The notes: generated by a model from the letters alone, not told the origin. A stretch of 64,000 nucleotides of DNA from Oerskovia paurometabola (GCF_016907365.1 NZ_JAFBBV010000001.1:1178001-1242000); one strand, 5' to 3'. Positions 17,574-26,161 are shown, counted from the stretch's first letter. Program-made: numbers and translations.

Positions 17574-18626
17574 CTATCTCGCGGCCCCCGCCGACGTGAT
17601 GCCGCGCTCGGCCAGCCAGTCGCGCACCGCGGCCCACGCGCCCGAGCGGGGGTTCTGGGGCGACAGGTGGTCCTCGCCAGGGATCACCGCGAGCGTCACG
17701 TCGTCCCCGGCCGCTCGCGCCGCCTCGGCATAGCCGGTCGCGACCGAGGGCAGGACCACGGCGTCCAGGTCGCCGGTCGTCACGAGCGTCGGGACGCCGA
17801 GCGGGAGCCGCGCGGTGGGGTCCGCCAGGTCGTACCGGTCGTCGGTGACCTCGCTCGTCGAGCCGCCCATGAGCGCCTCGACCGGCCCCCGCGACCCGTG
17901 CACCGACCCCGCGGCCGCCAGGTCGTTCACGCCCGCCTGGGTGACCACGAGGTCGGGCCGGACGTGCGGGGAGGCTCCGGGGGCGCCGTCGGGCAGGGTG
18001 TGCCGGGCCGCGAGCCACAGGGCCATGGTCCCGCCCGCGGAGTGCCCGACGACGGCCACGCGCCCGGGCGTCAGGCCCACGGTCCCGAGGGCTTCGGGGA
18101 GCAGGTCGAGGCCTGCCGCGACGTCCTCGAACGTGCCGGGCCAACCGCCGTCGTCGGCAGGGTCGGCCGCGCCCACGCCGCGGTAGTCGAGGTTCCACAC
18201 CACGACGCCGTCGTCGGTGAGGTCGCGGGCCACCGCGGCCTCGGACGAGCGGTCGTACTCGGCGCCCCAGCCGCCGCCGTGGACCAGGACGACGACGTCG
18301 ACGGTCTCTCCCGCCTCCTTGACCTCCGTGGTCTCGGACGGCGTACGCAGTTCCTCGGTGCCTGCGGCGAGCGCTGCGGGCAGGATCAGGTCGGCGGTCC
18401 GGGCCGGGCGCGGGCCGTAGGAGAACGTGGTGAGCATCGCGTCGTCGGGCGCGGTGGCCGGGGAGGAGGTCGATGCGGGCACCTGTTGATCCGCAGGGGC
18501 GGGGCTCGTGCACCCGGTGGTCGCGAGCGCGAGCGCGAGCGCGAGCGCGAGGGCCGCCGTCCGGCCGCGTCGGCCGGTCGCGGCCGAGGGTGCCTGGCGG
18601 GGCCCGGTGCCCTGTCGGGCGCGCAT
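17574..18626 (-). CDS. Alpha/beta-hydrolase lipoprotein (BD-FAE/esterase-like)
   Basis: A 350-residue exported lipoprotein. The signal peptide contains an Arg-rich start, an unusual ALALALALA core and a lipobox ending TTGC (Cys about 38). The hydrolase domain has the oxyanion motif HGGGWG, the nucleophile elbow GHSAGG, and a C-terminal catalytic His in GEDHLSP, as in esterase/lipase 'HGGXW' families. Its substrate is probably an ester at the cell surface. The ATG start overlaps the stop of the upstream HAD gene, so the two are coupled. The ALALA core is encoded by a 6-bp tandem repeat at 18522-18551. Confidence 0.85.
   Translation of the reverse strand: MRARQGTGPRQAPSAATGRRGRTAALALALALALATTGCTSPAPADQQVPASTSSPATAPDDAMLTTFSYGPRPARTADLILPAALAAGTEELRTPSETTEVKEAGETVDVVVLVHGGGWGAEYDRSSEAAVARDLTDDGVVVWNLDYRGVGAADPADDGGWPGTFEDVAAGLDLLPEALGTVGLTPGRVAVVGHSAGGTMALWLAARHTLPDGAPGASPHVRPDLVVTQAGVNDLAAAGSVHGSRGPVEALMGGSTSEVTDDRYDLADPTARLPLGVPTLVTTGDLDAVVLPSVATGYAEAARAAGDDVTLAVIPGEDHLSPQNPRSGAWAAVRDWLAERGITSAGAAR
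18522..18551. repeat. Five tandem copies of CGCGAG within a signal peptide
   Basis: CGCGAG repeats five times without error. Read on the minus strand it gives alternating Leu-Ala in the hydrophobic core of the lipoprotein signal peptide. Each gain or loss of a unit would change the core by two residues and keep the reading frame. Confidence 0.9.
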
Positions 18627-19474
18627 CAGCTGCCCTGTCTCTCGGTTGCCGTCGGCGTGCTCGATGGGGCTGCCCCGTCGAGCAACCGCTCCAGGGCTAC
18701 CGCGACACCGTCCTCGTCGTTCGACGCCGTCACGTGGGTCGCGGCCTCGAGCACCTCCGGGTGCGCGTTCGATACGGCGTACGAGGTTCCCGCCCAGGTG
18801 AGCATCGGCAGGTCGTTGGGCATGTCGCCGAACGCCCAGACCTCGTGGGCCCCGATGCCGTGGGACGAGGACCAGGCGGCCAGCGCACCGGCCTTGGTCA
18901 CGTCGGGAGGGAGGAGCTCGGCGAGCCCCGCGGCCCCGGAGAACGCGAGCAGGGCACGGTCTCCCACGACGTCGAGCACCTGCTCGAAGAACTCGTCCTG
19001 GCCCAGGGCGTCCGTGCGCGCGAGCAGCTTGGCGACGGGGGAGTCGAGCGCGCGCTCGACCGGCCCGCGCCAGGAGTCCGGCATGTCCTCCTCGTGCCGG
19101 AACGTCGAGTCGAACACCGGGCCGTCGATCTGCTCGACGGCCAGCGCGACACCGGGCACCGCGGCGCGCAGGTCGCTGACCACGTCACGCAGGGCGGGCA
19201 GCGCGAAGCCACGGGACTCGACGACCTGGCGCGTGCCGACGTCGTACACGCACGCCCCGCCCAGGCAGATGATGACGCCGTGCCCTCCCACCAGGCGCCC
19301 GACCTCGGTCAGCCAGCGGGGCGGGCGGGCCGTGACGAACACGACCTGGGTGCCGGCCTCGTCCAGAGCGGCCAGGACACGGCGGGTGCGGTCGGAGACC
19401 GTGCCGTCCGAGCGCAGCAGCGTCCCGTCGAGGTCGGTCGCGATCACGCGAGGACGGCGCAGGGGGCTGGTCAT
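18626..19474 (-). CDS. HAD-superfamily hydrolase, Cof type
   Basis: A 282-residue cytosolic phosphatase. ATG 19474 (MTSPLRRPRVIATDLDG) is chosen because motif I, DLDGTLL, then lies at the usual distance from the N terminus. Motif II is VFVTARPPRW, motif III holds a Lys (DVTKAGAL), and motif IV is AFGDMPNDLPML. This is the Cof/YbjI subtype with a large C2 cap, which acts on sugar phosphates and nucleotides. The stop overlaps the start of the downstream lipoprotein gene. Confidence 0.9.
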   Translation of the reverse strand: MTSPLRRPRVIATDLDGTLLRSDGTVSDRTRRVLAALDEAGTQVVFVTARPPRWLTEVGRLVGGHGVIICLGGACVYDVGTRQVVESRGFALPALRDVVSDLRAAVPGVALAVEQIDGPVFDSTFRHEEDMPDSWRGPVERALDSPVAKLLARTDALGQDEFFEQVLDVVGDRALLAFSGAAGLAELLPPDVTKAGALAAWSSSHGIGAHEVWAFGDMPNDLPMLTWAGTSYAVSNAHPEVLEAATHVTASNDEDGVAVALERLLDGAAPSSTPTATERQGS

Positions 19475-19695
19475 GCCGGGGACCCAGCGGCGCGCGCCGG
19501 GACGGTGTCGAGGGCCCCGTGGCTCAGCACGGGCGCCACCGCCGGGAGTCGGTGAGTGTCCACGCCGCGAGTCTAGGTCGGCGCGGTAGCGACACGCCCG
19601 CACGTCGCGGGCGTGACACGGCGGGGCCCGGAACGCGGACGGGCGCGCCACCGTCGGGCAGGAGCCCGAGCAGCGACGCGCCCGTCAGGAGCTGG

Positions 19696-20190
19696 TCAGC
19701 GGTAGTTCGTGAACTGCACCGCGAAGTCCAGGTCCGCGCCCTTGAGCAGCGCCTGGACGGTCTGGAGGTCGTCGCGCGACTTGCTCGTCGCGCGGACCTC
19801 GTCGCCCGTGATCTGCGTCTTGACGCCCTTGGGCCCCTCCTCGCGGATGATCTTGGTGACCTTCTTCGCGTTCTCGCCCGCGAGGCCCTCCTTCAGCACA
19901 CCCTCGAGGCGGTACTCCTTGCCCGACAGCTTGGGCTCGTTCTCGCCCGTGTCGAACGCCTTGAGCGAGATGCCGCGCTTGATGAGCTTGGTCTGGAACA
20001 CGTCGAGGATCGCGAGGACGCGCTCCTCCGAGTTCGCGACCATGACGATCTTCTCGCCGCTCCAGGCGATCGACGCGCCGATGTTCTTGAAGTCGTAGCG
20101 GGTCTGGATCTCCTTGATCGCCTGGTTGAGGGCGTTGTCGACCTCCTGGCGGTCGACCTTGCTGACGATGTCCATCGATGAATCGGCCAC
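19696..20190 (-). CDS. yajQ: YajQ-family nucleotide-binding protein
   Basis: A 164-residue protein matching the YajQ family over its full length: [19 protein letters not shown] at the start, YDFK near 32 and [12 protein letters not shown] at the end. GTG 20190 is preceded by AGGAGAG. YajQ proteins have two ferredoxin-like domains and bind RNA or nucleotides; some relatives bind cyclic di-GMP. Transcribed alone on the minus strand. Confidence 0.95.
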   Translation of the reverse strand: MADSSMDIVSKVDRQEVDNALNQAIKEIQTRYDFKNIGASIAWSGEKIVMVANSEERVLAILDVFQTKLIKRGISLKAFDTGENEPKLSGKEYRLEGVLKEGLAGENAKKVTKIIREEGPKGVKTQITGDEVRATSKSRDDLQTVQALLKGADLDFAVQFTNYR

Positions 20191-20299
20191 GGTGCTCTCC
20201 TGACACGGTAGGTGGATTGGTCTGGGGTCAACGGTAGTGGGCGGGGGCCGGGGGCGTCGCCTCGGGCACCCGCCTGCGAGCCGACCGCGGTCCGATCGG

Positions 20300-21286
20300 T
20301 CAGCGAGCCGCGAGCCGGGACACGCGCATCGCGCGCAGGGCGTCGACGCTGAGCACGATCAGCGCGAGCCACACGAGCGAGAAGCCGGCCCACCGAGCGG
20401 GCGGCATGGACTCGTGGAACACGAGCAGCCCGACGAGGAACTGGAGCACGGGCGCGAGGTACTGGAGCATGCCCACGAGGCTCAGCGGCAGGCGTCGGGC
20501 CGCCGCGCCGAACAGCAGGAGGGGCAGGGCCGTGACGACGCCGCTGGATGCGAGCAGGAGGGCGTGACCGGTGCCCTCGGCGGCAAACGTCCCGACACCC
20601 GTGACCCCGAGGAAGACCAGGTAGCCGAGCGCCACGGGGAACAGCAGGGTCGTCTCGACCGCCAGGCCGGGAAGGGCCTCGACGTCGCGCCCGACACGGT
20701 TCTTGACGAGTCCGTACAGGCCGAACGAGGCGGCGAGGGTCAGCGCGATCCACGGGAGCCGGCCGACGCCGATCGTGAGGACGACCACGGCGGCCGTGCC
20801 GATCCCGAGCGCGACCCACTGCGCGGGGCGCAGCCGCTCCTTGAGCACGAGCACCGCGAGCAGCACCGTGACGAGGGGGTTGATGAAGTACCCGAGGGCC
20901 GCGTCGAGCACGTGCCCGGACAGCACGCCGTAGACGTACACGGTCCAGTTCGTGGCCACGAGCACCGCGGCGATCGCCAGCAGCCCCACGGTCCGGCGCA
21001 CGCGGAACGCGGCCCGGAACGCGGGCAGCTTGCGCATCACGAGCAGCAGGAGGAGGCAGAACAGCAGGCTCCACACCACGCGGTGGGAGATGATCTCGAG
21101 CGGCCCCGCCGGCTGGAGCAGCGGGAAGAAGAGGGGCATCGCGCCCCACAGGAAGTACGCGCTCGCCCCGAGGACCACGCCGAGGCGGTCGATCGGGGCC
21201 GGCGTGGGGATGCCCGGAGCGCCCGGACGGGAGGCGCCCGGTGGCGCGGAGAGGTCGTTCACGGGGTGCTGGGGTGCCTGGCTCAC
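20300..21286 (-). CDS. rarD: RarD-type EamA-family membrane transporter
   Basis: A 328-residue membrane protein with about ten hydrophobic helices in two EamA repeats. The RarD signature is clear: [56 protein letters not shown] and [16 protein letters not shown] 21286 (VSQAPQHPV) is the most plausible start. RarD relatives are drug/metabolite exporters with poorly known substrates. It appears to be a single-gene unit, divergent from the tRNA-Tyr gene. Confidence 0.93.
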   Translation of the reverse strand: MSQAPQHPVNDLSAPPGASRPGAPGIPTPAPIDRLGVVLGASAYFLWGAMPLFFPLLQPAGPLEIISHRVVWSLLFCLLLLLVMRKLPAFRAAFRVRRTVGLLAIAAVLVATNWTVYVYGVLSGHVLDAALGYFINPLVTVLLAVLVLKERLRPAQWVALGIGTAAVVVLTIGVGRLPWIALTLAASFGLYGLVKNRVGRDVEALPGLAVETTLLFPVALGYLVFLGVTGVGTFAAEGTGHALLLASSGVVTALPLLLFGAAARRLPLSLVGMLQYLAPVLQFLVGLLVFHESMPPARWAGFSLVWLALIVLSVDALRAMRVSRLAAR

Positions 21287-21444
21287 GGTCCACTGTAAGC
21301 GTGTGCAGGCGGATCGTGAGGGGTCGATTTTCCTCCGGGGTCCGATTCGCTGTACTGTTGCCACGCTCCCGCAGTTCGGAAGCGTCTTTCGGTTGTGCCT
21401 CGGCACGGTCGGGGCGAGGCCGACGGGAGTGCACAACTCAACAT

Positions 21445-21526
21445 GGCAGGTTGCCCGAGCGGCCAAAGGGATCTGACTGTAAATCAGACGGCATAGCCTT
21501 CGTGGGTTCGAATCCCTCACCTGCCA
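21445..21526 (+). tRNA. tRNA-Tyr (GTA)
   Basis: The 82-base gene has acceptor stem GGCAGGT/ACCTGCC, the anticodon GTA in CTGACTGTAAATCAGAC, a long variable arm (class II) and the T-arm loop GGTTCGAATCC. Discriminator base is A 21526; CCA is not encoded. Confidence 0.97.
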
Positions 21527-21533
21527 CGCACAT

Positions 21534-21568
21534 GAACGAGGCGTCACCCGTCGGGTGGCGCCTCGTTC
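21534..21568 (+). terminator. Hairpin after tRNA-Tyr
   Basis: A 16-bp stem (21534-21549 with 21553-21568, one G-U pair) and a 3-base loop GTC begin 8 bases after the tRNA. It is a strong factor-independent type of terminator. Confidence 0.8.
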
Positions 21569-21891
21569 GCGTTGAGGTCGACGTGCGGGGTCGAGCCCTG
21601 GGGGCGCGGGCAGGGTCTCCCGGGGCGCGGTCTGCGGCCCGACCGCGGAGCTCACCAGGGTCGTCCGGCCGGCGGCGCACCTCCGGGACGCGTCGGTGTG
21701 CACGGGCAGTTCGTGCGGGCGGGGGTGAAGTCGTGACATGTCGGACCGGTTCCGCTCGCCCGACGCGCGTCCGCAGAGCGAGGAGGGCGACTCCCGGTCG
21801 GGCCGCAGAATCGGCCTGATCACTGGGGTCCGGGGCGGTCGCCGGGGTCGATTTCGCACCACGCCAGAACCCGTGTAATCTTCTTACCGCT
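21569..21891. other. Non-coding gap between tRNA-Tyr and tRNA-Thr
   Basis: No reading frame here has a convincing start, codon pattern or family similarity. The only recognisable element is the candidate promoter for tRNA-Thr near its right end. Confidence 0.5.
21853..21881 (+). promoter_or_regulatory. Candidate tRNA-Thr promoter
   Basis: TTCGCA (21853) and TAATCT (21876) are separated by 17 bases, and the -10 ends 10 bases before the mature tRNA-Thr 5' end. Position and spacing fit a stable-RNA promoter. Confidence 0.45.
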
Positions 21892-21964
21892 GCCCCGATA
21901 GCTCAGTCGGCAGAGCGTCTCCATGGTAAGGAGAAGGTCAAGGGTTCGATTCCCTTTCGGGGCT
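21892..21964 (+). tRNA. tRNA-Thr (GGT)
   Basis: 73 bases with acceptor GCCCCGA/TCGGGGC, D arm GCTCAGTCGGCAGAGC, anticodon GGT in TCTCCATGGTAAGGAGA and T arm AGGGTTCGATTCCCT. Discriminator T; CCA is not encoded. Confidence 0.97.
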
Positions 21965-21974
21965 CTGTGAAGTG

Positions 21975-22018
21975 ACGCGGGGTCGTCTCGCTGGAATACT
22001 GGCGACACGACCCCGCGT
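21975..22018 (+). terminator. Hairpin between tRNA-Thr and tRNA-Met
   Basis: ACGCGGGGTCGT (21975-21986) pairs perfectly with ACGACCCCGCGT (22007-22018) around a 20-base loop. It may be a terminator or a processing structure between the two tRNAs; the sequence does not decide. Confidence 0.5.
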
Positions 22019-22027
22019 TCATCACGC

Positions 22028-22104
22028 GGCGGGGTAGCTCAGCTGGTCAGAGCGCACGGCTCATAATCGTGAGGTCGCGGGTTCGAGCCCCGCCCCCGCT
22101 ACCA
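22028..22104 (+). tRNA. tRNA-Met, elongator (CAT)
   Basis: Acceptor GGCGGGG pairs with CCCCGCT (G-U at the end), D arm GCTCAGCTGGTCAGAGC, anticodon CAT in CACGGCTCATAATCGTG and T arm GCGGGTTCGAGCCCCGC. The encoded CCA ends at 22104. The G1-U72 end and lack of three GC pairs in the anticodon stem argue for elongator rather than initiator tRNA. Confidence 0.93.
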
Positions 22105-22190
22105 CTTCCTGACAACACCGTACGGCGGCCGGCGCCGTGCGGCCTAGCAAGCACGTAGCGCCCTCCGGAGGCGCGAGAGGTGGCACTACC

Positions 22191-22361
22191 GTGGCAAGCA
22201 AGAGCTCAGACGTTCGCCCGAAGATCACGCTCGCATGCGTGGACTGCAAGGAGCGGAACTACATCACCAAGAAGAACCGCCGCAACGACCCCGACCGTCT
22301 CGAGCTGGCGAAGTTCTGCCCGCGCTGCGGCAAGCACACCGCTCACCGCGAGACCCGCTGA
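22191..22361 (+). CDS. rpmG: 50S ribosomal protein L33, zinc-binding form
   Basis: A 56-residue protein from GTG 22191 ([16 protein letters not shown]). Cysteines at 16, 19, 43 and 46 (CVDC and CPRC) form the zinc ribbon of the C+ type, so under zinc starvation it would normally be replaced by a cysteine-free paralogue elsewhere. It lies 86 bases after tRNA-Met and 31 bases before the HadA-like gene, the usual actinobacterial order. Confidence 0.97.
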   Translation: MASKSSDVRPKITLACVDCKERNYITKKNRRNDPDRLELAKFCPRCGKHTAHRETR

Positions 22362-22392
22362 TCCAGCGGCTCCACTGAGCAGCTCCGCACGC

Positions 22393-22860
22393 ATGGCGAT
22401 CAACGCTGACTACGCCGGTCGCGAGTACCCGGCCACCGCCCCGTACTCGGTCGGCCGCGAGAAGATCCGCGAGTTCGCCGCTGCTGTCGGTTCGACCCAC
22501 CCCGCGCACCACGATGTGGCCACTGCGCGGGGTTTGGGCTATCCGGACCTGATCGCGCCGCCCACGTTCGCGGTCATCGTCGCGCAGCGCGCCGAGGCCC
22601 CGTTCATCCAGGATCCTGAGGCAGGCGTCGACTTCACGCGCGTCGTGCACGCCGACGAGCGGTTCGTGCACCACCGTCCGATCGTCGCCGGCGACGAGCT
22701 CGTGACGGTGCTGCACGTCGACTCGATCACGCAGCGGGCCGGCATCTCGATGGTCACGACGCGCGCCGAGATCGGCGCCCTGGTGGCAGACGGTTCCGGA
22801 ACCGTCGAGCCCGTCGCGACCGTCACGTCGAGCCTCGTCGTCCGCGGGGAGGACGCATGA
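22393..22860 (+). CDS. HadA-like MaoC-fold dehydratase subunit
   Basis: A 155-residue hot-dog-fold protein from ATG 22393. It matches the actinobacterial UPF0336/HadA group (HPAHHD ... GYPDLIAPPTFAVIVAQR ... DFTRVVHADERFVHHRPI). The Asp-x4-His catalytic dyad is absent, as in HadA, which serves as the substrate-binding partner. The next gene supplies the catalytic subunit and overlaps it by ATGA. The pair hydrates/dehydrates (3R)-hydroxyacyl thioesters. In non-mycolate actinobacteria the true substrate is unsettled. Confidence 0.9.
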   Translation: MAINADYAGREYPATAPYSVGREKIREFAAAVGSTHPAHHDVATARGLGYPDLIAPPTFAVIVAQRAEAPFIQDPEAGVDFTRVVHADERFVHHRPIVAGDELVTVLHVDSITQRAGISMVTTRAEIGALVADGSGTVEPVATVTSSLVVRGEDA

Positions 22861-23309
22861 CCGAGCACATCGCCTCTCCGGTGAGCACCGCTCGACCGGA
22901 CCTCGCCGCCCTCGCGGTGGGCGACGTCGTCGGGAGCCGCGAGGTTCTCGTCGACCGGGCGCGCCTCGTCCGCTACGCCGGTGCGAGCGACGACTTCAAC
23001 CCGATCCACTGGAACGACGCCTTCGCGCAGAGCGTGGACCTGCCCGGCGTGATCGCGCACGGCATGTTCACCATGGGGGCCGCCGTCGCGCTGGTCGAGG
23101 ACTGGGCCGGGGACCCGGGCGCGGTCGTCGACTACCAGACCCGCTTCACTCGTCCCGTGCCCGTGCCGAACCCGGGCGAGGCCGTGATCTCGGTGTCGGG
23201 AGCGATCGGTGCGATCGATCTCGAGGCCCGCACGGTCCGTGTCGACCTCACGGTCACGTTCGAGGGCGCCAAGGTCCTCATGAAGGCGCAGGCGGTCGTC
23301 CGCCTCTAG
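22857..23309 (+). CDS. HadB-like MaoC dehydratase, catalytic subunit
   Basis: A 150-residue hot-dog-fold enzyme. The catalytic dyad of (R)-specific hydratases is in GASDDFNPIHW (Asp46, His51), followed by LPGVIAHGMFTMG. It should form a heterodimer with the product of the overlapping upstream gene and act on 3-hydroxyacyl-thioesters. rpmG-hadA-hadB order is conserved in actinobacteria. In many relatives murB comes next; here murB is 32 kb away. Confidence 0.92.
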   Translation: MTEHIASPVSTARPDLAALAVGDVVGSREVLVDRARLVRYAGASDDFNPIHWNDAFAQSVDLPGVIAHGMFTMGAAVALVEDWAGDPGAVVDYQTRFTRPVPVPNPGEAVISVSGAIGAIDLEARTVRVDLTVTFEGAKVLMKAQAVVRL

Positions 23310-23328
23310 CCGCCGGACACAGCTCGCA

Positions 23329-23364
23329 GAAGGGTGCCTCTCCCGCACGGGAGAGGCGCCCTTC
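23329..23364. terminator. Bidirectional hairpin between hadB-like and lacI-type genes
   Basis: A 16-bp stem (23329-23344 with 23349-23364, one G-U pair) and a 4-base loop lie between convergent genes, 19 bases after the hadB stop and 31 before the LacI-gene stop. Confidence 0.8.
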
Positions 23365-23394
23365 GTGCGTCACGGTTCGGGGGAGCGGGGCGGT

Positions 23395-24495
23395 TCAGGC
23401 GCTCGGCGCGGGTCCTGTCGTGGTCCCGAGCACGAGCCCGACGTCGAGCATGACGGTCTCCGGCTCCTTGCCGGCGAGGAGCGCCACGACCGCGTTGCCC
23501 AGCTCGGCGCCCTTCTCGGCGAGGGGCTGGTGGACGCTCGTGAGGGTGTCGGGGCTGAGCCAGGGGAGGTCGAGGCCGTCGAACCCGGCGATGGACAGGT
23601 CTTCTGGCACGCGCAGCCCGAGCTCCTTGGCACCGAGGAGCGCGCCCGCGGCGAGCAGGTCGGAGTGGGCGATGATCGCGGTGGGCCGTTCGTCGTCGGG
23701 GACCCAGGTCCCGAGGATCTCGACGGCCGCGGCGTGCCCGTGCTCGACGAGCGAGGCCTCGGTCTCCCACGAGATGAGGGGCTCGACGACGTCGCGCACC
23801 CCGGTGAGGCGGTTGAGGGTGGGGGTGCGGTCGGCCTGGGCGAGGCGCTCGGCGTCGATGACCCCGCTGCGACGCGAGTTGTCGAGGGGGAGCGAGATCT
23901 CGGCGATGCGGGTGTGGCCGAGGTCGACGAGGTGGCGGACGGCCTCGGCCGTGCCGCGCCGGTCCTCGATGCCGACGAGCGGCGTGCCGGGCACGGGGCG
24001 TCCTTCGCCGATCACGACGGGCACGCCGCGGCGTTGCAGGGCGGCGAGGGTCGCGTCGTCGGTCCCGACGCCCCACACGAGGACCGCGACGTCCATCGCG
24101 GCGCTCTCGATGAGGGGGTCGACCGCGCGGGACGGGTCGTCGGAGGGGATGCCGGGAATGAGCAGGACGCCGAGGCCGCTGGTCCCGAGGGTGGAGACGA
24201 GGCCGTCGAGGACCTGGACGGCGACCGGGTCGCGGAACGCGCGCTTGAGCTGGTCGCCGATCACGACGCCCACGATCCCGGACTTCCCGGAGCGCAGCTG
24301 GCGCCCGAGGGGGTTGGGGCCGGTGTAGCCGAGCTCGTCGGCTGCGGCCATGACGCGGTCGCGCGTCTCGGGGGTGATGGGGCCCGCGCCCGAGAACGCG
24401 AGGGACGCAGTGGAGACGGAGACCCCGGCGAGCGCGGCGACGCGGGCGAGGGTCGGGCGGCCTGGCGGCCTGGGTGCCTGCTCGGTCTCGGTCAT
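23395..24495 (-). CDS. LacI-family transcriptional regulator
   Basis: A 366-residue repressor. ATG 24495 has AGAGGGG 5 bases upstream; an in-frame ATG at 24516 would add 7 residues. The helix-turn-helix is in TLARVAALAGVSVSTASLAF (about 14-33), followed by the hinge helix LGYTGPNPLGRQLRSG. The rest is a periplasmic-binding-like sugar sensor (GIVGVVIGDQ, GHTRIAEISLP, SIAGFDGLDLPWL). It is divergent from two transporters whose start region carries two LacI-type palindromes (24610-24658), so it very likely controls them. The ligand is unknown, probably a sugar. Confidence 0.92.
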   Translation of the reverse strand: MTETEQAPRPPGRPTLARVAALAGVSVSTASLAFSGAGPITPETRDRVMAAADELGYTGPNPLGRQLRSGKSGIVGVVIGDQLKRAFRDPVAVQVLDGLVSTLGTSGLGVLLIPGIPSDDPSRAVDPLIESAAMDVAVLVWGVGTDDATLAALQRRGVPVVIGEGRPVPGTPLVGIEDRRGTAEAVRHLVDLGHTRIAEISLPLDNSRRSGVIDAERLAQADRTPTLNRLTGVRDVVEPLISWETEASLVEHGHAAAVEILGTWVPDDERPTAIIAHSDLLAAGALLGAKELGLRVPEDLSIAGFDGLDLPWLSPDTLTSVHQPLAEKGAELGNAVVALLAGKEPETVMLDVGLVLGTTTGPAPSA

Positions 24496-24567
24496 CGTCG
24501 CCCCTCTGTCGGTCATCTGCCGGTCATCTGGTGGTTCTCGGGTCCGGCGTGGCGCGCGGAAAGGTGT

Positions 24568-24597
24568 TTGACGGCGCGGCCAGACTACCCGCAGAAT
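24568..24597 (+). promoter_or_regulatory. Promoter of the first MFS transporter gene
   Basis: TTGACG (24568-24573) and CAGAAT (24592-24597) are separated by 18 bases. Transcription would begin at or next to the ATG at 24605, giving a leaderless transcript; no ribosome site precedes that ATG. Confidence 0.5.
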
Positions 24598-24604
24598 TGA
24601 CCCC

Positions 24605-26161
24605 ATGTCTCGAATCGTTTCGAAGGCCACCCACGACGCAGGAATCGAATCGATTCGACCCGTTCTTGATCCTGGCCTCTCCCGCGCCCGCTGGTCCCTC
24701 CTGGGGATCTTCCTGCTCAACGGCATCACCATGTCGAGCTGGCTCGCCCGCATCCCGTCGGTCCGCGACGCGCTCGACATGACGCCCAAGGACCTGGGCT
24801 TCGTGCTGCTCGCGGGTGCGATCGGCGCCCTGATGACCGTCACGCTGGCCGGTCCGATCGTCAACCGTTTCGGCGGCAAGGCGACCATGCTCGCCTCGAC
24901 GGCCTTCTTCGCCGCGGCGCTCGTTCTCCTGGGCGTCGGCCCGGCCACGGGGTCCGTCGCGCTGCTGGCCGCGGGCATCTTCCTCAACGGTGTGGCCTTC
25001 TCGCTCGGCAACGTGCCCATGAACGTCGAGAGCGCGAGCGTCGAACGGCGCACCGGGCGCACGATCCTGCCGCAGTTCCACGCGGCCTTCAGCATCGGTG
25101 CAGTCGTCGGTTCTCTCATCGGCGCCGCGTGCGCCGCGGGTGACGTCCCGGTCCTCGTGCAGTTCGCGGGCACCGCGGTCGTCGCGACGGTCTGGCGCCT
25201 GGTGAGCATCCCGATGTTCATCCACGCGACGCCGCCGCGCCCTCGCGTCGACGGTCGCCTGGGAGACGCAGGTCCCGACGGTGTCGAGGCCGCCGCCGTC
25301 CTGCACCCGCGCTCGCGCCGCGTGCGCCTGGGGGCCGCGCTGAGCGCGTGGCGCGAGCCGCGCACGCTGCTGATCGGCCTGGTCATCATGGCCGCGGCGC
25401 TCTCCGAGGGCTCCGCGAACGACTGGCTGTCCCTCGCCGTCGTCGACGGGTTCGACCAGACCGAGGCGGTCGGCGCCGTGGTCTTCGGTGCCTTCGTCGG
25501 TGCCATGACGATCATGCGCCTGCTCGGCACGCGCCTCATCGACCGCTACGGGCGGGTCGTCGTGCTGCGCTTCTCGGGCGTGGCCTCGATCGGCGGCCTG
25601 CTGCTCTTCGGCTTCGCGCCGAACCTGCCGCTCGCCGGTGTCGGGGTCCTCGCGTGGGGCATGGGGGCGGCCCTCGCGGTCCCCATCGGCATCGCCGCTG
25701 CGTCCGACGAACCGCTCCAGGCCGCGAGCCGCGTCTCGGTCGTCTCGGCGTTCTCGTCGATGGCGTCGCTCGCCGCGCCGCCGCTGCTGGGCATCGCGGC
25801 GGAGACCATGGGTGCGCGGCACGCGCTCGTGCTCATCGTGGTCGCGATGGTCGTCAGCGTGCTGCTCTCGACCAAGGTCGCGCCGCTCGCCCCGAGCAGC
25901 TCGCCGCACCCGCTGCCCGACGGCGGCGCTCCCGTCACCGGACCGGGTCGCGTCGTGCACACGATCGGGGAGGGGGACGAGGTCTCCGGCGTCCAGCGGC
26001 CGGAGCCTGACCATGTGGTAAGCAATCACCCGGTACCGTCGACCGTGGGCACACGTCGTCGCCGGTCGCTCCGTCGGCACGCCCCCGGCGGCAGCACCCC
26101 GACGACGCAGCCGGCCCCGACCGGCTCGACCTCTCACCGACGCGAGGAGACCTCCGCATGA
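24605..26161 (+). CDS. MFS transporter (YbjJ/FucP-like)
   Basis: A 518-residue membrane protein. About twelve helices span residues 25-430; the MFS motif GPIVNRFGGKATM follows helix 2, and a long basic loop (about 205-245) separates the halves. The N-terminal ~20 residues are encoded by the operator region, so the start may be constrained by regulation; no alternative start exists before helix 1. A ~90-residue polar, Arg/Pro-rich tail (from about 428) is unlike the family and reads like former non-coding sequence. It overlaps its paralogue downstream by ATGA. Sugar or metabolite transport is likely given the LacI regulator. Confidence 0.88.
   Translation: MSRIVSKATHDAGIESIRPVLDPGLSRARWSLLGIFLLNGITMSSWLARIPSVRDALDMTPKDLGFVLLAGAIGALMTVTLAGPIVNRFGGKATMLASTAFFAAALVLLGVGPATGSVALLAAGIFLNGVAFSLGNVPMNVESASVERRTGRTILPQFHAAFSIGAVVGSLIGAACAAGDVPVLVQFAGTAVVATVWRLVSIPMFIHATPPRPRVDGRLGDAGPDGVEAAAVLHPRSRRVRLGAALSAWREPRTLLIGLVIMAAALSEGSANDWLSLAVVDGFDQTEAVGAVVFGAFVGAMTIMRLLGTRLIDRYGRVVVLRFSGVASIGGLLLFGFAPNLPLAGVGVLAWGMGAALAVPIGIAAASDEPLQAASRVSVVSAFSSMASLAAPPLLGIAAETMGARHALVLIVVAMVVSVLLSTKVAPLAPSSSPHPLPDGGAPVTGPGRVVHTIGEGDEVSGVQRPEPDHVVSNHPVPSTVGTRRRRSLRRHAPGGSTPTTQPAPTGSTSHRREETSA
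24610..24623. promoter_or_regulatory. LacI-type operator, copy 1
   Basis: TCGAATCGTTTCGA: 5-base arms TCGAA/TTCGA about a central CG, the layout of LacI-family operators. It covers about +6 to +19 of the presumed transcript, where a bound repressor would block elongation. Confidence 0.65.
24645..24658. promoter_or_regulatory. LacI-type operator, copy 2 (perfect)
   Basis: TCGAATCGATTCGA is a perfect 14-bp palindrome centred on CG. Its centre is 35 bp from that of copy 1, a distance that could let a tetramer or two dimers cooperate. It lies inside the codons of the transporter N terminus. Confidence 0.65.

Noticed and set aside
21569..21891. Small coding genes between tRNA-Tyr and tRNA-Thr
   Set aside because: Frames present are Arg/Ala-rich shadows without ribosome sites or similarity.
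22028..22104. Initiator tRNA-fMet
   Set aside because: The G1-U72 pair and anticodon stem do not match the C1-A72 mismatch and three G-C pairs of initiator tRNAs; elongator fits.
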